Part shown: positions 1-6,226 of the stretch, piece by piece
Layout: each line of letters opens with the position of its first letter
Position numbering within the stretch: the stretch's first letter is position 1
Assembly: GCA_963743595.1 (NCBI GenBank)
Contig: CAVURW010000282.1
Span: forward strand, 1 to 10,414
Source: CAVURW01 sp963743595
GTDB lineage: Bacteria > Verrucomicrobiota > Verrucomicrobiia > Methylacidiphilales > UBA1321
Reading direction: 5' to 3'
Length of the DNA: 10,414 bases
Notes under the pieces: generated by a model
Databases searched by the model: none
Told to the model about the DNA's origin: nothing
The model's input: only the letters and a program-made list of their open reading frames with translations
Program-made: the position numbers and the translations under genes

Positions 1-47
1 CTAAATGGTAACGACCGCCGACAAATGGTTCGCCTTTCGCTAGTAAA

Positions 48-532
48 TATTTTACCCCGATTATAATGGCGGATGTAAATTATACTGCCTCTGGGCGCGC
101 ATCCCATTGATAATACGGTAGCAGGCTCAACAGCGCTTGCACGTAATAATGAAGTGGAGATTTCGCTTGGTTTTCCTTAGGGGGCGAATTCAATTATGAT
201 AATGTGCGGGCAAAAATTATGTTCCAGTTGGGTACCCGCTCAACGATAGTGAATCCGCGCAACGATGCCAGTTGGACCCGCGGAGGTTATAATATTCAGG
301 ATGCTTATCGGTATTTCAGCGAAGCTTATGGCGGTTATCATTTTAATGCCATGCATGGTATTAACGTGGATGCCGGCATTTTTATGTCGTACGTTGGCTT
401 GTTCTCCTATTATAACTGCGAAAACTGGACCTATCAGCCATCGTTTACTTCCGATAATACCCCATGGTTCTTTAATGGGTGCGCATTCAAATGTTTCCCA
501 GTATGAAATTCAAACAGGAAATTTGGATTATC
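48..532 (+). pseudogene. Decayed outer-membrane porin (BBP2/OmpL-like), three frameshifts, C-terminus lost
   Basis: Porin-like protein sequence is spread over several frames. Frame 0 gives YFTPIIMADVNYT from 48. Frame 1 (about 100-174) gives HPIDNTVAGSTALARNNEVE and SLGF. Frame 0 again (177-479) gives LGGEFNYDNVRAKIMFQLGT, then DAYRYFSEAYGGYHF, GINVDAGIFMSYVGLFSYYN and NTPWFFNG. Frame 2 (482-532) gives RIQMFPSMKFKQEIWII. The order and wording match putative beta-barrel porin-2 family proteins of Verrucomicrobia and Acidobacteria as I recall them. Joining the pieces needs frame changes near 92-100, 171-177 (a TAG at 178 closes frame 1) and 477-481, where one missing base turns Met-Arg-Ile-Gln into Cys-Ala-Phe-Lys and leads to a stop at 504-506. 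Homology ends at about 532, far short of a porin of 400 or more residues, and no signal peptide is visible. An intact GTG-start frame of 100 codons (204-506) exists but is only the largest fragment. The stretch is visibly AT-richer than the genes downstream. Low-quality sequence at a contig end could mimic some of this. Confidence 0.75.
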
Positions 533-546
533 TTACCCAGGCCTTC

Positions 547-566
547 GACCGTCTTACCAGACGGTC
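547..566. repeat. Perfect 8-bp hairpin between porin relic and repeat cluster
   Basis: GACCGTCT (547-554), loop TACC, AGACGGTC (559-566) is a perfect inverted repeat. No T-run follows on either strand, so it is not a classical intrinsic terminator. It lies about 15 bp after porin homology ends and 30 bp before the tandem repeats, and it is preceded by CCTTCGACC (542-550), which resembles the CCTTCGG-CC start of the two repeat units at 595 and 661. It may be a diverged member of the same family. Its function is unknown. Confidence 0.6.
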
Positions 567-594
567 TGCGTCCTGGGCTGAACATGAGGCCGTC

Positions 595-720
595 CCTTCG
601 GGCCTAGAGCCAGCGTGACGCATTGAGCGAGAGCCGCTACTGGGTCCAGCGTCACGCTGGCCTTCGGACCTAGGGACGCATCGTGAAGCGATGGCTCTAT
701 TAGGGTCCAGCTCACGCTGG
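595..720. repeat. Two imperfect tandem repeat units with internal inverted repeats
   Basis: Unit 1 (595-660) and unit 2 (661-720) share, in order, CCTTCGG, CCTAG, GACGCAT, a GCGA-containing middle, GGGTCCAGC and TCACGCTGG. Inside them CCAGCGTGACGC (610-621) is the exact reverse complement of GCGTCACGCTGG (649-660), and CCAGCGT/ACGCTGG (646-660) is itself a 7-bp hairpin with a one-base loop. Unit 2 also has CATCG (679-683) facing CGATG (689-693). This is the look of a dispersed palindromic intergenic element such as a REP-like sequence. The stop codon of the methyltransferase gene, read on the minus strand, lies inside unit 2 (712-714). The cluster could act as a 3'-end or termination structure. 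No open reading frame or transposase is associated with it. Confidence 0.65.
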
Positions 721-1821
721 CGGAGAGGAGGTTTTTCGTCCGGCCCAGACGCTCACCACTTCCACTTTGCTGGTTCGTGGGAACATGTCGATGGGTTGCA
801 CCTTCAGGAGCTCGTAGCCCTTTGACAAACGGAACACGTCGCGGCCGAACGTGGCGACGTCACACGAGACGTAGACGATTCCGGCGGCGCGTTGAAACAG
901 CAGGCCGTTAACGACGGTGTCGGGCAAGCCTTCGCGCGGTGGATCGACGACGACCATCGCGTTGGCATTTACGGAGGCGAGCACTACAGTGGAGAGTTCG
1001 ACGGCGGCATCGCCTAAAATCCATTCGACGTTCGCTAGGTTTAAGCGCTCGGCGTCTTTGAGCGTTCGCGGGTCATTATCAATCGCCACAACCCGCTTGA
1101 ATTTTTTCGCGAGTGCCTGAGTGAAAAAGCCGCCGCCACAGTAGCCTTCCAGAAGCACGTCACCACTTCCCGCCGCCTCGACCACCAGCTGCTTTAATCG
1201 GTCCAACAGGCCCGTGTTGGCTTGGAAAAATCCGCTTCTTGGAACGAAGCCCGAGCGCAGCGAATAATGGCCGTCCAAGGGTCGATCCCCTCGGAGTTTC
1301 GTCAACTCCCCATTTACATCGGCATCGCCCAGCAAGCAGGTATCGATATCGACCAGTTTACGCCCCGTGATATCCCAAAAGCCGACGCGCCCCTCTTCAG
1401 CGTGAACGGTGAGCCGGTTGCGATAGCCCAGGTCGTTGGGGCTCGCAATCATCGGAGCGATAACGGCGCTCACGGCCTCCTCGGTCATTTTACCTTCGCG
1501 CCGAAGGGCCTCTTTCACCTGCTCATGTTTGACGCGCAATTCCTCCGCGTAGGAGAGGTGTTGATATTGGCAACCGCCGCAGGTGCCATAAAACTTGCAG
1601 GGCGGTTCGGCACGACCGGGGCCGGGTTTAATCACCTGCACGATTTGCGCCCAAGAGACCCGTGCTTTCTTGCGGTCTATTTTTACTTTGAGGCGGTCAC
1701 CAACTGCACTGAAGGGAACAAAAACAATTCCTGACGACGCGCGAGCCAAGCCATCGCCGCCAAACACGATCTTCTCGATCGAAACCTCTAACTCGTCGCC
1801 GACCCGTAAAGACTCTTCCAC
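712..1821 (-). CDS. rlmD: 23S rRNA (uracil-C5)-methyltransferase, RlmD/TrmA family, with 4Fe-4S motif
   Basis: The protein is predicted to transfer a methyl group from S-adenosylmethionine to C5 of a uracil in RNA, by homology U1939 of 23S rRNA, in the cytoplasm. Of its 369 residues, 5-62 form a TRAM RNA-binding domain. Cys75, Cys81 and Cys84 (C-x5-C-x2-C) with Cys162 match the iron-sulfur ligand pattern of RlmD. SGFFQAN (196-202) precedes the SAM-binding region LLEGYCGGGFF (223-233) and VAIDND (245-250). DPPREG (293-298) is the family motif, SCD (319-321) carries the predicted nucleophile Cys320, and DMFPRTSKVE (345-354) ends with the predicted general base Glu354. Catalytic and cluster residues therefore all look intact. 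It is shorter than the E. coli enzyme (433 residues). The start is GTG, chosen because TRAM begins a few residues later and the upstream gene ends 10 bp before it. The last codons run into a repeat unit. TrmA or RlmC specificity cannot be excluded, though the cysteine cluster argues against TrmA. Confidence 0.88.
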   Translation of the reverse strand: MEESLRVGDELEVSIEKIVFGGDGLARASSGIVFVPFSAVGDRLKVKIDRKKARVSWAQIVQVIKPGPGRAEPPCKFYGTCGGCQYQHLSYAEELRVKHEQVKEALRREGKMTEEAVSAVIAPMIASPNDLGYRNRLTVHAEEGRVGFWDITGRKLVDIDTCLLGDADVNGELTKLRGDRPLDGHYSLRSGFVPRSGFFQANTGLLDRLKQLVVEAAGSGDVLLEGYCGGGFFTQALAKKFKRVVAIDNDPRTLKDAERLNLANVEWILGDAAVELSTVVLASVNANAMVVVDPPREGLPDTVVNGLLFQRAAGIVYVSCDVATFGRDVFRLSKGYELLKVQPIDMFPRTSKVEVVSVWAGRKTSSPPA

Positions 1822-1831
1822 GGAACTGGGG

Positions 1832-2212
1832 TTAGTACCAGTTCTTCAAGTCGCCAGGAGGGTAATCATTGACGATCATGGAGTCGTAGGGCGGGCACTT
1901 CATGCTGCGGTAGCTGCAGTGGTCCGAGAGAGGGAAAGGGGCCGTGATGATTTCAAACGCGCCGTGGCCGATATCCATGATCATCCGGGAGAGACCTTGA
2001 ACCAAGAGCCCCTTCGAAAAAGCGACTGTATTGCCTTCCGTATCGAGCATGCCATACTGAGAATCGAGCAATTCAGAAGAGGAAAACGCGATGTTAGCGA
2101 TGCCGCGGCCCATTTTATCGTAGAACGAATCCTTCACAGGCATCGAAATGTCCGCAGAGGCTGCAACACAGGAAAAACCCACGAGGATGGCGGCGAAGAG
2201 CGCTTGTTTCAT
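1832..2212 (-). CDS. Small secreted protein, probable exosortase-associated TIGR04073 family
   Basis: This 126-residue protein has a clear N-terminal signal peptide (hydrophobic residues 4-19, Ala-Ser-Ala at 18-20 as probable cleavage site), so it should leave the cytoplasm. The mature part contains KMGRGIANIAF (33-43), a Gly-rich middle and GLSRMIMDIGHGAFEIITAP (73-92), a pattern I associate with the TIGR04073 family found in Verrucomicrobia and relatives that carry exosortase/PEP-CTERM sorting systems. The C-terminal third is Pro/Tyr-rich with two cysteines (Cys99, Cys106). No PEP-CTERM tail is present and no exosortase gene is in the window. Biochemical function is unknown. The stop lies 10 bp before the methyltransferase start on the same strand, so the two are probably co-transcribed. 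The ATG start is set by the signal peptide, and no Shine-Dalgarno is evident. Confidence 0.65.
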   Translation of the reverse strand: MKQALFAAILVGFSCVAASADISMPVKDSFYDKMGRGIANIAFSSSELLDSQYGMLDTEGNTVAFSKGLLVQGLSRMIMDIGHGAFEIITAPFPLSDHCSYRSMKCPPYDSMIVNDYPPGDLKNWY

Positions 2213-2285
2213 ACTTCAAAGAATTAACGTAATGTGCGTGATAATAGCAATCTTTATTTGATAGCATTTATAACCATCAACTTTT
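2213..2285. promoter_or_regulatory. Divergent promoter region
   Basis: This 73-bp AT-rich gap separates two oppositely oriented genes and must carry signals for both if they are not read through. On the plus strand TGCGTGATAATAG contains an extended -10-like GATAAT at 2240-2245, with only a poor -35 candidate (TTCAAA, 2215-2220, spacing 19). On the minus strand GTTATAAATG (around 2264-2273) could be a -10. Neither match is strong, so the call rests mainly on gene orientation and base composition. Confidence 0.4.
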
Positions 2286-3638
2286 ATGCGCTTTACGCCC
2301 CTTCGTATCGTTTTACTCGTCTCGCTGAGCATCGCGCTCGGGCTCTCCGTTTTCGTGGGCCTGCGCCTTTTTTCGCTAAAGGAGCAACTGCTGGGTCTAA
2401 AGAAGGACCTGGATGCAGAACTCTCGGTCGATTCGGTGTCGTACGACCCTTTTTCCAGTTCCATCACGGCGCACAACCTCGTTTTAACGAATCTGAATCC
2501 GGCCTGGCCTTGGCAGCGAGCAGAAGTCACGGAGGTCCGCGCGACGTACAGCCTCCTCGATATCTTCAAGCCGCACCTTCCGATCACTCTTCACCTGAGC
2601 GATTGGAATGTGAAGGTCCGCCAGCCCCTGGAGCTGAGCGATGGCGGGACGCCGATGGATACGACCACGACCACGCCAGTCTCGTCGCCTTCTCCAGGTT
2701 CAGATACGCCGCCCTCTTCCTCCGACTCAGAAAACCCCACGCAAAAGCCGGCGCACTCTGGCATTCGCGTCACTGAGATTTTCGCGGAGAACGGCGATAT
2801 CGTCGATGAGCTGTCCCCGTCGCTTTCCCTGGCACTCAGCGGCATTTCTGCTTCGGCGCGGGAGGATGCACCGGACGACTGGTCGGGCCAGTTCAAAATC
2901 AAGCTGGTCAACATCGACGCGGTTTCGTTAACGGAGATGTTCGGCGTGTTGCATATCCAGCCGAAATCGCTGCAGATCAGCGCGGTTCAAGCCTCGACCA
3001 ATCCCGGTAAAATTGCGGGTGATTGTACGATTACTCATGCGACCCGCTCTGCGCAGATTAATGCCGATTTGGTGGGAGTGCCGATCGGCCCGTTTCTCCC
3101 GGAAGATTGGAGATCTAAGTTCTCTGGTGAGGCGACAGGAAAAGTCGACCTATTCTGCAGTCCGCACCACGTAAAATCGACCGGGCAAATCGCCTTGGCC
3201 GACGCTAAGTGTGATCTGTTTCCGGCAATCGATCAAGTGATGCAAAAGGTGGGCATGTCCAGCCTCGTCAATTTCGACCACGTCACCACGAATTACGAGC
3301 TGACCGATGGCAATTTGGCGCTCTCGAAACTCGACCTGCGTAAGAAAGATGTGGCGAGGGTTTTTGGGTACGTCCAGATCGCCGCTGATCGGCAATTGAA
3401 CGGCGACGTGCTCATCGGTTTCCCGTCATCTTACACATCGCAGATTCCCTCACTGGAAAAAGATATTTTTACGATCGATCAGGAGAACCATCATTGGGCT
3501 AAGGTGCATCTTTCCGGTACTTTGGATTCGCCGACGGAGGACCTCTCTGCGCGGCTGAGCCAGTACACGCAGAAACAGGGGACCGACCTGATCAATAGTG
3601 CGGCGCAAAAAGCGGTGAATTGGTTGTTTGGGAAGTAG
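2286..3638 (+). CDS. AsmA-like membrane-anchored envelope protein
   Basis: This 450-residue protein has one N-terminal membrane segment (about residues 7-29) followed by a large, probably periplasmic, beta-rich domain. The opening after the anchor (DLDAELSVDSVSYDPFSSSI at 41-60, then TAHNLVLTNLNP) and the C-terminal region (LADAKCDLFPAI, a YELTDGNLALSKLDL stretch, NGDVLIGFP) resemble AsmA-type repeats, in which layers near the membrane are described by similar beta strands. AsmA-family proteins are linked to outer-membrane assembly and lipid transport between membranes, and that role is only inferred here. Residues about 119-157 form a low-complexity Ser/Thr/Pro insert, probably a flexible linker between an N-terminal part and the main domain. 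The ATG at 2286 is chosen for the membrane anchor, and no Shine-Dalgarno precedes it. It is the first gene of a plus-strand run, 62 bp before the superoxide dismutase. Confidence 0.6.
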   Translation: MRFTPLRIVLLVSLSIALGLSVFVGLRLFSLKEQLLGLKKDLDAELSVDSVSYDPFSSSITAHNLVLTNLNPAWPWQRAEVTEVRATYSLLDIFKPHLPITLHLSDWNVKVRQPLELSDGGTPMDTTTTTPVSSPSPGSDTPPSSSDSENPTQKPAHSGIRVTEIFAENGDIVDELSPSLSLALSGISASAREDAPDDWSGQFKIKLVNIDAVSLTEMFGVLHIQPKSLQISAVQASTNPGKIAGDCTITHATRSAQINADLVGVPIGPFLPEDWRSKFSGEATGKVDLFCSPHHVKSTGQIALADAKCDLFPAIDQVMQKVGMSSLVNFDHVTTNYELTDGNLALSKLDLRKKDVARVFGYVQIAADRQLNGDVLIGFPSSYTSQIPSLEKDIFTIDQENHHWAKVHLSGTLDSPTEDLSARLSQYTQKQGTDLINSAAQKAVNWLFGK

Positions 3639-3700
3639 ACTCTCCGCCAGACTTGTACTGCAAAACTTGCAAACTCGATGGTGCTGTTCTAGCTTCCAGA

Positions 3701-4453
3701 ATGCCCATTTCCCGCCGAAATCTCGTTAAACTCAGCATTGCCACACTCGGTGCGGCATCTCTCCCAAATCTAGTGTCCGCAGATCCGACCATGAAGCCGG
3801 CCCCGACGCCGAGCGCCGATTCCGGTGCGCCTTCTGGGCCGTTCACGCTTCCGCCGTTGCCGTTTGCGTATGAAGCCCTGGAACCGCACATCGATGCCGA
3901 GACGATGCATCTGCACCACGATAAACACCACGCGGCGTACGTTAAAAAGCTCAACGAAGCGGTGACGGGTGCCGGTTTTGCCACGGAAGGCAAGGACATC
4001 GACGACATTTTGAAGAACCTCGACGCGGTGCCTGAATCGATTCGCACGGCGGTTCGCAATCACGGCGGTGGCCACTCGAACCACTCGCTGCTCTGGCAGA
4101 CTTTCTCTCCAAAGCCGACGGTTCCTTCTGGCGATTTCGCCAAGGCAATCGATTCCGAAATGGGTGGGCTGGACAAGCTCACTGCGGCGATGACCAAGGC
4201 CGGTGCCTCCGTGTTTGGCAGTGGTTTTGCCTGGCTGATCTTAAGCGAGGGCAAGCTGGGAATCGTAACCACGCCGAATCAAGACAGCCCGTTTTCTGAA
4301 GGGAAGTACCCACTCATGGGAATCGATGTTTGGGAACATGCCTACTACCTCAATTACCTGAACGTCCGTGCCGACTACCTGGCAGCCATCTGGAAAGTCA
4401 CGAACTGGGACTTCATTTCAGAACGCTACGCCAAGGCGATTACGAAGCCTTAG
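3701..4453 (+). CDS. sodA: Tat-exported superoxide dismutase, Mn-type of the Fe/Mn family
   Basis: The enzyme converts superoxide to oxygen and hydrogen peroxide. All four metal ligands of the Fe/Mn family are visible: His72 (in LHHDKHH), His128 (in GGGHSNHSLLW), Asp209 and His213 (in DVWEHAYY). The Gly before HSNH and Gln194 in NQDSP match the manganese subtype rather than the iron subtype. The catalytic domain (about 48-250) has usual length. It is preceded by a twin-arginine signal, SRRNLVKLSIA (4-14), a hydrophobic stretch to about residue 27, then a Pro/Ser-rich linker (28-46). Export in folded form with its metal is therefore expected, to the periplasm or cell surface. The start at 3701 is chosen because it places the twin-arginine motif correctly. 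An in-frame start at 3620 would sit inside the preceding gene and add an unrelated 27-residue leader. No clear ribosome binding site is seen. The next gene follows after 15 bp. Confidence 0.92.
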   Translation: MPISRRNLVKLSIATLGAASLPNLVSADPTMKPAPTPSADSGAPSGPFTLPPLPFAYEALEPHIDAETMHLHHDKHHAAYVKKLNEAVTGAGFATEGKDIDDILKNLDAVPESIRTAVRNHGGGHSNHSLLWQTFSPKPTVPSGDFAKAIDSEMGGLDKLTAAMTKAGASVFGSGFAWLILSEGKLGIVTTPNQDSPFSEGKYPLMGIDVWEHAYYLNYLNVRADYLAAIWKVTNWDFISERYAKAITKP

Positions 4454-4468
4454 AGTTACGCTCCGGGA

Positions 4469-5665
4469 ATGCCGGTTGGTCTACTCGGTAAATTCTCAAA
4501 ACGCGTGCAAAACCAAGACATCCATTTCAAGCATGTCTGCGTTCTCTTTGGCTCCCGCTACAATCATCTCTTCCATAAAGGGATCGCCGCTTACGCCAGC
4601 CGCACCCGCTGGCATCTGACCGTCACCACCCACCCTGTGGGCATACCGATCACCAGCAAGTCGGAAATCGATGGCATTTTAGTCGCGGATCAATTCTCCC
4701 ACGCCGATCTTCGTCCACTGCTGGACCGGGGAATCCCCGGCGTTTGCCTCATCGTGCGGGTTGACGATGCTCCGCTGAGCCTGGTGATCGGTGATAACGT
4801 GGAGATCGGTAGGTTGGCCGGAGAGCACTTTAAGGAGCGTGGCTTCCGTCATTTCGCCTTCGTCGGTTCCGCCGGCCCGCTGTGGAGTAAACTGCGCATG
4901 CAAGGCTTCCGTGATGCCACTCGAGCAGGGGCGAGCAGTTTCGAGAACCTGGAGACATGGCCTTCATCGAGCTGGTTGGATGAAAACTGGACCAGCGACA
5001 AAGAGGCCCTCGCCAAGAGACTGCAACAGTTGCCACGACCCTGCGCCCTCTTTTGCGCCCATGACCCCATTGCCTGCAGCGTTCTCCAGGTCTGCTTAGA
5101 GCTCGGGCTCAAGGTACCCGAAGAAGTGGCGATCCTCGGCGCGGATAACGATCCCCTCTACTGCGGTTCGGTAGCGATTCCCATCTCCAGCGTCATTCAC
5201 GATCTCGAGTCAATCGGGTTTCAAGCTGCTCAGGAACTGGATCGATTGATCGATGAAGGCAGTGATCGAATTACCACCAAGTTGATTCCGCCTTTAGGCG
5301 TCTCCACGCGAAGAAGCACCGATCATCGCGCGATCGACAATCAGGTGATCCTCGCGGCCTTGCGGTTCATCGAACATAACCACAGCCGGAATATCGGGGT
5401 TACGGATGTGGCAACGAGTGTTTCCATTCCGCTCCGCACACTCCAGCATCTCTTTCGAAAAGAGCTGAATGAATCCGTGGTAGACTGTATTACGCGAATT
5501 CGATTGGCCCGCGCTCAAGAATGGCTGGCGCGCTCAACGGTGCCGATCGCGGAGGTGGCCGCGAAAACAGGTTTTACAAGTAGTGAATACTTCCATCGCA
5601 TCTTCAAAGCCGAGTTCGGATTCACTCCCCAGGCCTTCCGAAAGGCCTCCAAAGGCAAGATTTAG
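4469..5665 (+). CDS. XylR-type transcriptional regulator (LacI-like sensor plus AraC helix-turn-helix)
   Basis: The 398-residue protein has a periplasmic-binding-like ligand domain (about 20-285) and a C-terminal AraC-family DNA-binding domain (about 291-393). Sensor signatures include DGILVADQF (68-76), GDNVEIGRLAGEHFKERGF (108-126), FAFVGS (129-134), CALFCAHDPIA (192-202) and ILGADNDP (222-229), as in LacI-type sensors. The DNA-binding half shows VTDVATSVSIPLRTLQHLFR (311-330), then IAEVAAKTGFTSSEYFHRIF (360-379) and FGFTPQAFRK (383-392), the two helix-turn-helix units of AraC proteins. There is no N-terminal LacI helix-turn-helix, so this is the XylR architecture, which usually responds to a sugar. 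The ligand cannot be read from sequence, and no sugar catabolic gene is nearby, so its target may be elsewhere. It begins 15 bp after the superoxide dismutase stop and is probably co-transcribed with it. The ATG follows GGGA at -6 to -3, too close for a good Shine-Dalgarno. Confidence 0.88.
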   Translation: MPVGLLGKFSKRVQNQDIHFKHVCVLFGSRYNHLFHKGIAAYASRTRWHLTVTTHPVGIPITSKSEIDGILVADQFSHADLRPLLDRGIPGVCLIVRVDDAPLSLVIGDNVEIGRLAGEHFKERGFRHFAFVGSAGPLWSKLRMQGFRDATRAGASSFENLETWPSSSWLDENWTSDKEALAKRLQQLPRPCALFCAHDPIACSVLQVCLELGLKVPEEVAILGADNDPLYCGSVAIPISSVIHDLESIGFQAAQELDRLIDEGSDRITTKLIPPLGVSTRRSTDHRAIDNQVILAALRFIEHNHSRNIGVTDVATSVSIPLRTLQHLFRKELNESVVDCITRIRLARAQEWLARSTVPIAEVAAKTGFTSSEYFHRIFKAEFGFTPQAFRKASKGKI

Positions 5666-5671
5666 CAGCAT

Positions 5672-5702
5672 GCGCGTTAGTCTAGTGTAAGCACGCTTTT
5701 TT
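5672..5702 (+). terminator. Weak intrinsic terminator candidate after the regulator
   Basis: GCGCGTTA (5672-5679) can pair imperfectly with TAAGCACGC (5688-5696), with one mismatch and one bulge, across an 8-base loop, and six T follow (5697-5702). An alternative stem, GTGTAA (5685-5690) with TTACAC (5701-5706), competes with it. It begins 7 bp after the regulator stop and could end the 2286-5665 transcript. Confidence 0.4.
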
Positions 5703-5779
5703 ACACCTGCCTTCAAAGAATATCCCTTAATTTCTCTCATGCTACACAATTAACCGGATTAACGATGTCCTGCGCAAAA

Positions 5780-5816
5780 GTACATCTCTGCGCGTATTTG
5801 TACTCTATGTGTACTC
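5780..5816 (+). promoter_or_regulatory. Three short direct repeats upstream of a secreted-protein gene
   Basis: GTACATC (5780-5786), GTACTCT (5800-5806) and GTACTCA (5811-5817) recur in the gap before the small secreted protein. The last two are part of an exact TGTACTC duplicate (5799-5805 and 5810-5816) with an 11-bp period, close to one helical turn. That spacing suits side-by-side binding of a regulator on one face of DNA. No convincing -10/-35 pair was found next to them, and chance recurrence of a 7-mer is possible. The rest of the gap (5703-5841) shows nothing else recognisable. Confidence 0.25.
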
Positions 5817-5841
5817 AATTGCAGCAATTACGATGTTAGAC

Positions 5842-6216
5842 ATGAAACACCTTCTCCTCATCGTCGCACTTCTCCTCGCACTTCCTCAACTGACCGAGGC
5901 CGGCAAGCCCAAACCCAAGCCGCCTTTCGACCCACGAATCCTGGTTACCGCCATTGATCTCGCCAAGAAATCCATCACGCTAACGACGATCAACAGCAAG
6001 GTAGAGGACACTGTGACCTTAGCCGACGAAGGCTCCTATGGGAAAAATGAGATCATCATTAATGGTGAATCCAAGAAATTCTCCGACATTAAAGTCGGCT
6101 TGATGTACGTGTCCATGATCGAGGTCCAGCACGATGTCGCCTCCTCACTCACGTTTGTGAGCGATCCCGGTGCGCCAAAGGTCCCCGGTTCGACAACCGT
6201 CGCCACCTCTAAGTAA
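5842..6216 (+). CDS. Small secreted protein of unknown function, beta-rich domain
   Basis: I do not recognise the family with confidence. The 124-residue product starts with a strong signal peptide (KHLLLIVALLLALPQLTEAG, residues 2-21), then a basic, proline-rich linker with alternating Lys-Pro (about 22-28). A compact domain of about 65 residues follows, with alternating strands: ILVTAIDLAKKSITLTTI, then VEDTVTLAD, a GKNEIIINGESKKFSDIKVG stretch and YVSMIEVQ. The pattern of self-interaction phrase, hydrophobic strand, 'NGE..KFSDIKVG' and final strand resembles small DUF5666-like beta-barrel proteins, which is only a resemblance. The tail is Pro/Thr/Ser-rich. The ATG at 5842 is preferred because it puts the lysine and hydrophobic core at the N-terminus. 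In-frame starts at 5809 (GTG) and 5833 would add 11 or 3 residues. The gene converges on the protease gene with only 10 bp between stops. Confidence 0.6.
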   Translation: MKHLLLIVALLLALPQLTEAGKPKPKPPFDPRILVTAIDLAKKSITLTTINSKVEDTVTLADEGSYGKNEIIINGESKKFSDIKVGLMYVSMIEVQHDVASSLTFVSDPGAPKVPGSTTVATSK

Positions 6217-6226
6217 TTTGGGACTA

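Noticed and set aside
265..618. Plus-strand open frame of 117 codons overlapping the porin relic
   Set aside because: The porin-like amino-acid pattern is in other frames. This frame gives no family resemblance and runs into the repeat cluster.
595..720. Possible CRISPR array
   Set aside because: There are only two imperfect units with internal palindromes, without constant repeats and unique spacers, and no cas gene is nearby.
1222..1734. Plus-strand open frame of 170 codons
   Set aside because: It lies wholly antisense to the conserved methyltransferase domains, and the translation looks like a shadow.
1595..2227. Plus-strand open frame of 210 codons
   Set aside because: It is antisense to the methyltransferase and the secreted protein, which both have clear family motifs or a signal peptide. 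Its translation shows no domain or signal.
3620..3700. Upstream in-frame start for the superoxide dismutase
   Set aside because: It overlaps the end of the preceding gene and would place 27 unrelated residues before the twin-arginine signal.
6186..6199. CGGTT-CGAC-AACCG hairpin near the end of the small secreted protein gene
   Set aside because: The five-base-pair stem is within coding sequence and has no T-run on either strand, so it is not supported as a terminator between the convergent genes.
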